Below are positions 57,116 through 64,000 of a stretch of 64,000 bases of DNA, one piece after another. The translations under genes were made by a program, and so were the position numbers. Under the pieces are notes generated by a model, which was not told the DNA's origin, did no database searches, and was given only the letters and a program-made list of their open reading frames with translations. Source of the DNA: Campylobacter sp. US33a (GTDB lineage Bacteria > Campylobacterota > Campylobacteria > Campylobacterales > Campylobacteraceae); the NCBI RefSeq assembly GCF_004378855.1, contig NZ_RYYL01000001.1, positions 124,001 to 188,000 on the forward strand. Reading direction: 5' to 3'. Within the stretch, counting starts at the first letter, position 1. Each line of letters opens with the position of its first letter.

Positions 57116-58258
57116 ATGAGTCTTGAAAATATCTTAGAAACTCTTGCAAAAAATCACAATCTTAGAAGTCTAACACCTCTAAAACACGATGGAAATTTCG
57201 TTTTTAAAAATAACATTAAGCTTTTAAATTTAGCGGGAAATGATTATTTAAATTTAAGCTCTTCTAAAACTTTAAAAGATGAATTTTTAAGTACTTTAAA
57301 AGATGAAAATCTGTTTTTTTCAAGTTCAAGTTCAAGAAGCTTGAGTGGAAATTTTGAAATTTATGAAGAATTTGAAAGCTTTTTAAAAACCAAATTTAAA
57401 GAAAAAGAAATTCTACATTTTAATAGCGGTTATCATTTAAATATCTCTTGTATTGCCGCGCTTGCAAGTATCCCAAATACACTTTTTTTGGCTGATAAAC
57501 TTATCCATGCGAGTATGATTGATGGGCTTGGAATTAGTGGAGCGAAATTTTTTCGTTTTCGTCACAACGATATGGAACATTTGGAAAATTTAATCAAAAA
57601 ACATTATGAAAATTATGAACAAATCATCATTTTAAGCGAAGCATTATTTAGCATGGATGGTGATTTTTGTGATTTTAAGGCTTTGGTTGCCTTTAAAGAA
57701 AAATACCCTAAAATAAAACTTTACATCGATGAAGCCCATAGTGTGGGGTGTTTTGGTGATGATGGTTTGGGGCTTGTTAAGGCTTTAAATTTGGAAACAA
57801 AGGTTGATTTTTTGGTTTTTACCTTTGGTAAGGCCATTGCTTCTATGGGGGCTTGTATGATTTGCGAAAAGCCTTTTAAAAACTTTTTTATCAACAAAGC
57901 AAGAGCTTTTATTTATTCTACTGCACTGCCACCTATTAATGTAGCTTGGACGAAATTTATTTTTGAAAAAATGAGTAAATTTAAAGAAAAAAGAGAAAAT
58001 TTACAAAGCTTGGCAGAGTTTTTTAAAAACAAGTTCATACAAAAAAATCATCAAATTTTAGGCGATAGCTATATCATTTCTTTGCTTTTAGGAGAAAATA
58101 AAAAAGCCATAGAAGTGGCAAAAAAACTCGAAACAAATGGTATTTTTGCCCCAGCTATTAAAGAGCCAACCGTGGCTAAAAATACAGCTAGAATTCGCTT
58201 TTCCTTACATGCAGGACTTAGTAAGACAGATTTAGAGAAAGCGATAGAACTTTTATGA
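57116..58258 (+). CDS. bioF: BioF, 8-amino-7-oxononanoate synthase
   Basis: A 380-residue PLP enzyme of the biotin ring pathway, condensing pimeloyl-ACP/CoA and alanine. It shows SSSSSRSLSGNFEIYEEFE, LHFNSGYHLNISCIAAL, YIDEAHSVGCFGDDGLG and the PLP-Lys motif VFTFGKAIASMGA. The start at 57116 follows TTAGGGAAAAA; an ATG 16 codons upstream would add a hydrophobic leader not seen in the family. It overlaps bioG by 4 nt. Confidence 0.94.
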   Translation: MSLENILETLAKNHNLRSLTPLKHDGNFVFKNNIKLLNLAGNDYLNLSSSKTLKDEFLSTLKDENLFFSSSSSRSLSGNFEIYEEFESFLKTKFKEKEILHFNSGYHLNISCIAALASIPNTLFLADKLIHASMIDGLGISGAKFFRFRHNDMEHLENLIKKHYENYEQIIILSEALFSMDGDFCDFKALVAFKEKYPKIKLYIDEAHSVGCFGDDGLGLVKALNLETKVDFLVFTFGKAIASMGACMICEKPFKNFFINKARAFIYSTALPPINVAWTKFIFEKMSKFKEKRENLQSLAEFFKNKFIQKNHQILGDSYIISLLLGENKKAIEVAKKLETNGIFAPAIKEPTVAKNTARIRFSLHAGLSKTDLEKAIELL

Positions 58259-58866
58259 AAATAACTCATTTAATCAAAAATAAAAACTCAAAAGAGCTTA
58301 TCTTAGTATTTGGTGGCTTTGCATCACATCCTAGCCATTTTTTGCATTTAAAAAGTGATAAAAATGTGGTTTTGGTTTGTGATTATGAAAATTTAGACTT
58401 TAAATTTGATTTAAGTCCTTTTTCTAAAATCACTCTTATAGCCTTTTCTATGGGTGTTTGCGTGGCAAGTAAAGTTTTAAAAGATATGGAGTTTTCGCAA
58501 AAAATTGCCATCAATGGCACAAATTTTGGCATAGATAAATTGAAAGGAATTTATCCTGTAATTTTTGCCAAGCAAATTAAAAAATTTGAACTTTCAAGCT
58601 TTAAAAAAGCCTTATTTAAAGGGCGCGAAAATGAAGCAAAAAATTTTATTTTTAAAGATGAAAAAGATTTAAAAACCGAGCTTGAAAAACTTTTCGAATT
58701 TGCCTTAAAAGAGTGTAACAAAGATTTTATTTGGGATAAAATTTACTCAAGTAAGACGGATGAAATTTTTCCGCCAAATGCTTTGAAAAACGCTTTTTCC
58801 AAGCTTATTTTTTTAGACGAACCGCATTTTGCTTTTTTTCATTTTAAAACTTGGGATGAAATTTGA
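58255..58866 (+). CDS. bioG: BioG-like pimeloyl-ACP methyl ester esterase
   Basis: A 203-residue alpha/beta hydrolase of the DUF452/BioG type. The nucleophile Ser is in LIAFSMGVCVASKVL, the histidine in PHFAFF near the C terminus. BioG cleaves the methyl ester from pimeloyl-ACP methyl ester after BioC has begun the chain, ending the disguised fatty-acid cycles. Its place between bioF and bioC (overlaps both by 4 nt) supports the role strongly. Confidence 0.88.
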   Translation: MKITHLIKNKNSKELILVFGGFASHPSHFLHLKSDKNVVLVCDYENLDFKFDLSPFSKITLIAFSMGVCVASKVLKDMEFSQKIAINGTNFGIDKLKGIYPVIFAKQIKKFELSSFKKALFKGRENEAKNFIFKDEKDLKTELEKLFEFALKECNKDFIWDKIYSSKTDEIFPPNALKNAFSKLIFLDEPHFAFFHFKTWDEI

Positions 58867-59549
58867 ATTTTTTAAAAGCAAAAAATTATGCAAAACACGC
58901 AAAAGCGCAAGATTTTATGGGTTTAAAGCTTTGCGAAATTTTAAGAGAATCAAAACTCACGCATTTTGAAAAAGTATTTGAATTTGGTTGTGGTAGGGGC
59001 GAGTTTAGTAAAAAGCTTGAAAAAATCATTACTTTTGATGAGTATTTAAAAAATGATATTTTGGATTTTAAAGAAAATTCTAACACTTTAATTTTTGATA
59101 TGAATGAAATTGCAAAACAAAATTTAAGCAAGCAAAAATTTGATCTCATCACTTCAAATGCGAGCTTACAATGGCTTGATTTAAAATGCATTTTACCAAG
59201 TCTTAGGGATATGCTTAATGAAAATGGTATTTTACTTCTTTCTACTTTTGGAAAAAATAATTTAAAAGAAATTAAGCAAAGCACGGGTTTGGGTTTAAAT
59301 TATTTTAGTGTAGATGAGCTAAAGCAAATTTTTACAAGTCATTTTGGTGAAGTAAAAATTACGCAAGAGTTTATAAATTTGGAATTTAAAAGTGCTTTAG
59401 ATGTTTTTAGACATTTAAAATTTAGCGGAGTAAATTCTTTGGGGTTTTATCCTTTAAATAAGGGTTTTTTAAAAGAATTTGAAGAAAAATTTCAAAACAA
59501 AATTACTTATCATTCTATTTTTATAATATGCAAAAAAAGAGTAAAATAA
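58863..59549 (+). CDS. bioC: BioC, malonyl-ACP O-methyltransferase
   Basis: A 228-residue SAM methyltransferase. The SAM motif is VFEFGCGRGEFSKKLE, and the acidic and post-motifs appear as FDLITSNASLQWLD. BioC methylates malonyl-ACP so that the fatty-acid machinery can extend it to pimeloyl. It starts at a TTG (58863) coupled to the bioG stop. This is the end of the bioF-bioG-bioC operon. Confidence 0.9.
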   Translation: MNFLKAKNYAKHAKAQDFMGLKLCEILRESKLTHFEKVFEFGCGRGEFSKKLEKIITFDEYLKNDILDFKENSNTLIFDMNEIAKQNLSKQKFDLITSNASLQWLDLKCILPSLRDMLNENGILLLSTFGKNNLKEIKQSTGLGLNYFSVDELKQIFTSHFGEVKITQEFINLEFKSALDVFRHLKFSGVNSLGFYPLNKGFLKEFEEKFQNKITYHSIFIICKKRVK

Positions 59550-59560
59550 GTTTTTTGTTA

Positions 59561-59587
59561 TATAATTATTTATTTTTTATAAAGGAG
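59561..59587 (+). promoter_or_regulatory. modA promoter -10 box and ribosome binding site
   Basis: TATAAT at 59561-59566, AAAGGAG at 59581-59587, ATG at 59593. No ModE-type palindrome is evident in the short gap. Confidence 0.55.
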
Positions 59588-59592
59588 TTTTA

Positions 59593-60342
59593 ATGAAAAA
59601 GATATTTTTTATCTTAATGATGAGCGTTTTTTCACTTAGTTTAAACGCCGAAAAAATCAGTATTTTTGTCGCATCTTCTGCTTCTAAAGCCATGAGTGAA
59701 ATTAAAGATGAGTTTTTAAAAACACATCCAGATGATGAAATAGAGCTTGTTTTTGGTGCTTCAGGAAAGCATTATCAGCTTTTGACGCAAGGAAGGGAAT
59801 TTGATCTCTTTTTTTCAGCTGATGCAAAGTATGCCGCACAAATTGCAAAAGATAATAATGCAATTAGCAAACCAAAAATTTATGCTTTAGGCGTTGTGGC
59901 TTTGTATAGTTTGGATGAAAATTTACTTAACGGTGGCATTGAAAAATTGAGCGAAAAAGCAGATATTATTTCACATTTAAGTATAGCAAATCCAAAAGTT
60001 GCACCTTATGGAGTGGCTGCCACGCAAACACTTGAAAAACTAGGACTTGATAAGATTTTTAAAGATAAAATTGTTTTAGGCGATAATATTTCTCAGCCTG
60101 TGGTACATGTAGACACTGGAGTGGCACAAGTTGGCATCGTGGCTTATTCTTTGGTTTCACCCGTAAATAAACCCAAAGGAAAAGTGGTTTTAATTAATGA
60201 AAAATATTTCACTCCACTAGAACAAAGTTTTGTTATCACAAAATATGCCAAGAATAAAAAATTAGCTACCCAGTTTGCTGATTTTGTAAGTTCTAAACAA
60301 GGTAAAGATATCATTAAAAAATATGGATTTAACACACCTTGA
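59593..60342 (+). CDS. modA: ModA, periplasmic molybdate-binding protein
   Basis: A 249-residue protein with a signal peptide (SVFSLSLNA), mature start EKISIFVASSASKAMSEI, then GASGKHYQLLTQGREFDLFFSAD and VDTGVAQVGIVAYSL. Key oxyanion-binding Ser residues (ASSA, GASGK) are present. It delivers molybdate (possibly tungstate) to ModBC. Confidence 0.92.
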   Translation: MKKIFFILMMSVFSLSLNAEKISIFVASSASKAMSEIKDEFLKTHPDDEIELVFGASGKHYQLLTQGREFDLFFSADAKYAAQIAKDNNAISKPKIYALGVVALYSLDENLLNGGIEKLSEKADIISHLSIANPKVAPYGVAATQTLEKLGLDKIFKDKIVLGDNISQPVVHVDTGVAQVGIVAYSLVSPVNKPKGKVVLINEKYFTPLEQSFVITKYAKNKKLATQFADFVSSKQGKDIIKKYGFNTP

Positions 60343-60740
60343 ATGCTTTAAATGGTAAAATTATAGATCTTTTAAATGAAGATGAGATTGTCATTGTTAA
60401 GATCAACATTAAAGAGCAAATTTTTAGTGTTTTAATGCTTGATCTTAATTCTTTACAAGATCTAAAAATAAGCTCAAATATTCAAGTGCTTTTTAAAGAA
60501 CACGAACTTAGCTTTGCCTTGCCAAATTCCATTTTAAGTGTTGAAAATTCATTCTCGGCTAAAATTAAAAGTATTAAAAAAGGCAAAATGCTATGTCATG
60601 TATTTTTTGATTTTAAAGGTGATGAAATTTCAAGCATTATTACCAAAGAAAAGGCTTTAAGGCTTAATCTTAAAGAAGGGCAAGAATGGCTTTGTTTTGT
60701 TAAGGCAAATGATATTATTTTAAGGGCAGTTGATGGATAG
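60339..60740 (+). CDS. Mop/TOBE-domain molybdate-binding protein
   Basis: A 133-residue protein, all beta, with two Mop-like halves: NGKIIDLLNEDEIVIVKINI and SFSAKIKSIKKGKMLCHVFF. It likely binds molybdate as a small cytoplasmic store or regulator. ModE-like DNA-binding is absent. It starts with a TTG that overlaps the modA stop and is followed by modB (overlap 8 nt), so all are translated together. TOBE domains are usually fused to ModC or ModE. Confidence 0.75.
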   Translation: MNALNGKIIDLLNEDEIVIVKINIKEQIFSVLMLDLNSLQDLKISSNIQVLFKEHELSFALPNSILSVENSFSAKIKSIKKGKMLCHVFFDFKGDEISSIITKEKALRLNLKEGQEWLCFVKANDIILRAVDG

Positions 60741-61401
60741 TGATTTTTTACAAACCTTGTATCTTACTTTTAAACTCGCATTTATCACTACTTTTATACT
60801 TTTTTTCATAGGAGTTTTTTTAGCCTATCTTTTAAGCTTTGTGAAATTACCTTTTAAGAGCTTGGTGCAAACCCTTGTGGCTTTGCCTTTGGTTTTACCG
60901 CCTAGTGTTTTGGGCTTTTATTTGCTTGTAAGCTTTTCAGCAAATAGCTTTTTGGGGCAGTTTTTAAAAGAATATTTAAATATTTCTTTAGTTTTTACTT
61001 TTCAAGGTTTGGTTTTTGCTTCTTTAATTTTTTCATTGCCTTTTATGGTAAATCCTTTGCAAAGTGCCTTTTCATCGGTAAATAAAAACCTACTTGATGC
61101 TTCTTACACTCTAGGAAAGAGTAAAATTTACACACTTTTTAGAGTGATTTTACCCAATTCTAAAGTGGGAATTTTTAGCGCTTGCGCGATGAGTTTTGCG
61201 CATACCGTTGGCGAATTTGGTGTTGTGATGATGATAGGTGGACATAAAAAAGGCGAAACTTTGGTTGCAAGTATAGCAATTTATGATGAGCTTGAAGTCT
61301 TAAACTATACTTTAGCGCATCAATACGCTTTTACTTTGTTTACGCTTTCTTTTATCATACTTTTAAGTCTTTATTTTGTCAATAAAAAATTTACTCTATA
61401 G
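60733..61401 (+). CDS. modB: ModB, molybdate ABC transporter permease
   Basis: A 222-residue permease with about five hydrophobic helices and the EAA loop SSVNKNLLDASYTLGKSKIYTLFRVILP. VALPLVLPPSVLGFYLL is the conserved ModB segment. The ATG at 60733 is preferred to the TTG directly before it. Stop is 9 nt before modC. Confidence 0.93.
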   Translation: MDSDFLQTLYLTFKLAFITTFILFFIGVFLAYLLSFVKLPFKSLVQTLVALPLVLPPSVLGFYLLVSFSANSFLGQFLKEYLNISLVFTFQGLVFASLIFSLPFMVNPLQSAFSSVNKNLLDASYTLGKSKIYTLFRVILPNSKVGIFSACAMSFAHTVGEFGVVMMIGGHKKGETLVASIAIYDELEVLNYTLAHQYAFTLFTLSFIILLSLYFVNKKFTL

Positions 61402-61410
61402 GTTTATTTT

Positions 61411-62289
61411 ATGATAAAAATTGATATAAAACTTCCCCTCGATACCGCAAAAGGCAAAAAAGAATTAGTTTTTAACACACATTTAAGGACAAATGAAATC
61501 ACTGCTATTTTTGGAGAAAGTGGCGTAGGAAAAACGACTCTGCTAAAAATCATTGCAGGACTTATAAAACCTGAATTTGGACGTATAGAAGTGGAAAATG
61601 AGCTTTGGCTTGATACCCAAAAAAATATCAATTTATCTATACAAAAAAGAAAAATCGGTTTTGTTTTTCAAGATTATGCCCTTTTTCCAAATATGAGCGT
61701 AAAAGAAAACATTTCTTATGCTGCAACTTCAAAGCAAAAGGTAGAAGAGCTTTTAAATTTGATGAATTTGGAAAAGTTAGCTAAAATTTATCCTAAAAAT
61801 TTAAGCGGAGGGCAAGCACAAAGAGTGGCTTTAGCAAGGGCTTTAGCAAGAGAGCCACAAATTTTGCTTTTAGATGAACCTTTGAGTGCGCTAGATTTTA
61901 AAATGCGTTCCTTTTTACAAGATGAGTTGATGAAAATTTTACAACATTTTAAAATTACTACTTTATTGGTTAGTCACGATTTGGCTGAAATTTATAAGCT
62001 AAGCCATAGAATTTTAGAGCTTAATAATGGCAAAATCATCAAAGATGCAAAGACAAGTGAATTTTTCACTCAATCAAATTTAAGTGCGAAATTGCGTTTA
62101 AGTGCGACTTTACTTGAGATTAAAAAAAGTGATATTTTAGTCGTTTTTACTTTACTTTTAAATCAAGATATTATTAAAATCACACTTAGCGAAGAAGAAT
62201 TTTTAAAATCTTACAAAGATATAAAAATCGGCGATACACTTTTACTTTCCATGAAAGCCTTCAACCCTATCATTGTGGGAAAAATTTAA
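61411..62289 (+). CDS. modC: ModC, molybdate ABC transporter ATPase
   Basis: A 292-residue ATPase. Walker A GESGVGKTTLLKIIAG, Q-loop VFQDYALFPN, signature LSGGQAQRVALARAL, Walker B ILLLDEPLSALD, switch His LVSHDLAEIY. A short C-terminal TOBE-like part (about 225-292) is present. Confidence 0.95.
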   Translation: MIKIDIKLPLDTAKGKKELVFNTHLRTNEITAIFGESGVGKTTLLKIIAGLIKPEFGRIEVENELWLDTQKNINLSIQKRKIGFVFQDYALFPNMSVKENISYAATSKQKVEELLNLMNLEKLAKIYPKNLSGGQAQRVALARALAREPQILLLDEPLSALDFKMRSFLQDELMKILQHFKITTLLVSHDLAEIYKLSHRILELNNGKIIKDAKTSEFFTQSNLSAKLRLSATLLEIKKSDILVVFTLLLNQDIIKITLSEEEFLKSYKDIKIGDTLLLSMKAFNPIIVGKI

Positions 62290-62397
62290 GAAGGTAAGTC
62301 TTTAAATCCATTTGAAATTCCTTTAAAATTTAATACAAATGCGTAAATTATAATTATTTTCTTGTTTAATTTTAGCAATAATTTGGCAATTTATCTC

Positions 62398-62450
62398 AAA
62401 ATTCCTACTAATGAAAGCTAGGAATTTCGCGTTTTAATCTTTCTTTTTTT
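62398..62450 (+). terminator. Probable terminator after modC
   Basis: AAATTCCTA (62398-62406) pairs with TAGGAATTT (62419-62427) and a T-rich stretch follows within 25 nt. The 62290-62617 gap otherwise holds only AT-rich sequence and the TATAAT (62581-62586) of the next gene. Confidence 0.55.
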
Positions 62451-62617
62451 AATATTTTTACCATCTTATCAAAAAATGCCTATATTTTGTTTCAAACCAC
62501 ACTCACTAATTTTTATAGCAATATAAACAAGTAAATAAAAAATACCAAACACTTATAAATATTTATTAAACTTAAGTTTTTATAATTTTAGTTTTATGTT
62601 TTATTAAAAGGTAAAAA

Positions 62618-63103
62618 ATGAAAAAAGTGTTTTTAATCTTGATTTTTTCGGTGATTTCACTCTTTGGCGATCCCGATCCTTTTGGCTTTGAGCTTGGAAA
62701 AGCGACTTTTGAGGAAGTTAGCAAAAAATATCCTGATTTTACGCAGATTGGAAATGATCCTGTAACCAAAGGCAAGCAAATTGTTGTTAATCAAAAAAAT
62801 TTTGATCTTAAAGGTTTAAATAGAGATGTGATTTTTGGCTTTGATACAGAGGATAAATTAATAGGGGTATTATTATGTTTTGACGAAGATCGCTTTGATG
62901 ATCTTTTATCATCTTTATCAAAATATAAAATGGTAGAAAAATACGATAATTTGGCAAATTTTAAAGATGGAAATTCTATAATTTCACTTGATAAGACAGA
63001 TTTTGATATAAGATTACTTTATCGAACCAAAAAATATGATAAACTTTATGAAGATAGGCGAACAGAACGAGAACGCAAAAATAAACAGAATTCAATGCCT
63101 TAA
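62618..63103 (+). CDS. Exported hypothetical protein
   Basis: A 161-residue protein with a signal peptide (KKVFLILIFSVISLFG, mature start DPDPFGFELGKATFEEV). The mature part is mixed alpha/beta with a Lys/Arg-rich tail (YEDRRTERERKNKQNSMP). No family recognised; periplasmic location is predicted. TATAAT at 62581-62586 precedes it. Confidence 0.75.
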   Translation: MKKVFLILIFSVISLFGDPDPFGFELGKATFEEVSKKYPDFTQIGNDPVTKGKQIVVNQKNFDLKGLNRDVIFGFDTEDKLIGVLLCFDEDRFDDLLSSLSKYKMVEKYDNLANFKDGNSIISLDKTDFDIRLLYRTKKYDKLYEDRRTERERKNKQNSMP

Positions 63104-63127
63104 ATTGATTGCAAATTATTCTAAAAT

Positions 63128-63147
63128 TTGCTCCAAATTTGGAGCAA
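63128..63147 (+). terminator. Terminator-like palindrome
   Basis: TTGCTCCAAA and TTTGGAGCAA form a 10-bp perfect palindrome after the exported protein gene, with TTCTC following. T run is weak. Confidence 0.5.
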
Positions 63148-63214
63148 TTCTCACTTTTAATTTAAAATAGTTATAATTGTTTTCATTATTTTAAAATTAA
63201 CTTAGGTAAAAACA

Positions 63215-64000
63215 ATGAAAAAAAATCATCGCTGGTTTAATCTGCATTTTGTTTTTGGGTGGGTGTAGCAACAAAACAGCAGGAATGGCAGCATTAGGCG
63301 TAATTCATTCGCCTCAAATTGTAGCACTTGGTGCATTTGCTGCGGTTACTTCTCCGCTTTGGCTTTTGGAAAAAATAGAAGAAAACAGCCGTAAAACCCA
63401 ACAGCAAACAGAAAAAGACTCTTGTTTATCTTGTTCATCAGACTCTTTTTATAAACTTAAAAAATTATGCGATCTTAAGCTTGATTTAGAACCAGAAATC
63501 GCAGATAAGCTTTTGTATGAGATTAATTGGGAATTTTATTATTTTAAACAACGAGAAAATTTTTTTATACAAGTGCTAGATGAGTTAAAAGATGAAAAAA
63601 GCGAAGAATATAAAAAATTCACAAAAGAATATGAAAAAAATAGTCAAAAATATATTCTTGCTTATAAAAAAGTTTTTACAAATGAAAATGATAATGCTTG
63701 ACTTAAATACTCATTTAATGAAATGGACAGAAAAAGATTGTATGCTTTTTATAAAGCTTATGAGCGTTATCCTTTTCTTGAAAATGCTAAAGAATTAAAT
63801 AAAAATAAAATTTTTGTCGTAAGTGATAAAAAATTTGATTATTTTTATTTTACTGATGAATTTTTAGTGAAAAATGAAAGTGAAATTTTAGAAAAACTCA
63901 GCCAAGAACACATTGAAGAATATAAAAAATTCAAAGAAGAAATTTTTAAAGACTACAAAGAAATCGGTCAAAAAGAAATTATTCCAAGCAATTTTTTAGC
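63215..64000 (+). pseudogene. Lipoprotein gene broken by an extra A and an in-frame TGA (runs off edge)
   Basis: TATAAT at 63172-63177 leads to an ATG at 63215. With the A8 run (63218-63225) the frame ends early at TAG. With seven A it would read MKKIIAGLICILFLGGCSN, a lipoprotein signal (lipobox LGGC). That frame continues to a TGA at 63699-63701, and exactly in frame after it runs on as LKYSFNEMDRKRLYAFYK to the window end. The TGA fits a former TGG (Trp). The protein would be a 260-residue or longer, Lys/Glu-rich coiled lipoprotein with a Cys pair (DSCLSCSSDS). No family recognised. An alternative reading is two genes: the lipoprotein and a second ORF from the ATG at 63723. Confidence 0.65.

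Noticed and set aside
1-64000. CRISPR array or rRNA operon
   Set aside because: No regularly spaced direct repeats and no rRNA-like stretch are found in the window.

Overview
The window is a roughly 30% G+C, gene-dense chromosome segment from a Campylobacter of the C. jejuni/coli-like group. The evidence is the overlapping gene strings (truB-csrA-ispE-smpB; yajC-secD-secF-leuS), a Pgp3-type M23 peptidase next to a bactofilin, group-A-like Tlp chemoreceptor architecture, an Fe superoxide dismutase of the Campylobacter type, and a bioF-bioG-bioC plus molybdate-transporter block. Species is not assigned. From memory, three blocks that lie apart in C. jejuni NCTC 11168 (around Cj1080-Cj1108, Cj0300-Cj0310 and Cj0169-Cj0183) are joined here, so the strain or species is rearranged relative to that reference.

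Region 1 (1-10.2 kb, minus strand) is one long run of touching genes: sstT, pyrB, pepF, an SspB-like small protein, a UvrD/PcrA helicase, truB, csrA, ispE, smpB, a TlpA-like lipoprotein, clpS and clpA (cut by the window edge). Ribosome rescue (SmpB) and Clp proteolysis (ClpS, ClpA and possibly an SspB-like adaptor) sit in the same string. metK (plus) diverges from it and ends at a strong terminator. A doubly frameshifted gene behind a sigma28-like promoter follows, then lnt (minus).

Region 2 (14.5-30.4 kb, plus strand) is a 15-gene run with overlapping ends: yajC, secD, secF, leuS, an LptE-like lipoprotein, a degenerate GGDEF-type protein, folC, a Pgp3-type M23 peptidase, a bactofilin, mfd, a DUF815-type ATPase, a MagIII-type glycosylase, thiD, thiE and hemD.

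Region 3 (30.5-39.3 kb) holds a dCache chemoreceptor carrying the full amino-acid-binding motif, a paired SMR transporter, bioD, a possible SIMPL-domain protein, a Gly-Leu-Cys-Ser tRNA cluster, a Tat-exported flavodoxin, a CorC-type protein and an MFS transporter.

Region 4 (39.4-47.6 kb, minus strand) is the most unusual part: a three-gene operon of very large proteins (884, 1239 and 596 aa) without signal peptides. They combine ankyrin-like repeats, two duplicated arrays of DUF285/BspA-type repeats, and a large unrecognised middle protein. A 15-bp T tract lies just upstream. This is the best candidate for an undescribed system.

Region 5 (47.8-55.8 kb) is a TonB-dependent uptake operon (ChaN-like lipoprotein, receptor, ExbB, ExbD, TonB, SbmA/BacA-like transporter) and a divergent carboxynorspermidine dehydrogenase for polyamine synthesis.

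Region 6 (55.9-64 kb) has sodB, bioF-bioG-bioC, modA-Mop-modB-modC, and three small exported proteins. Two of these are lipoproteins whose frame is broken by one extra A in a poly-A run directly after the start codon.
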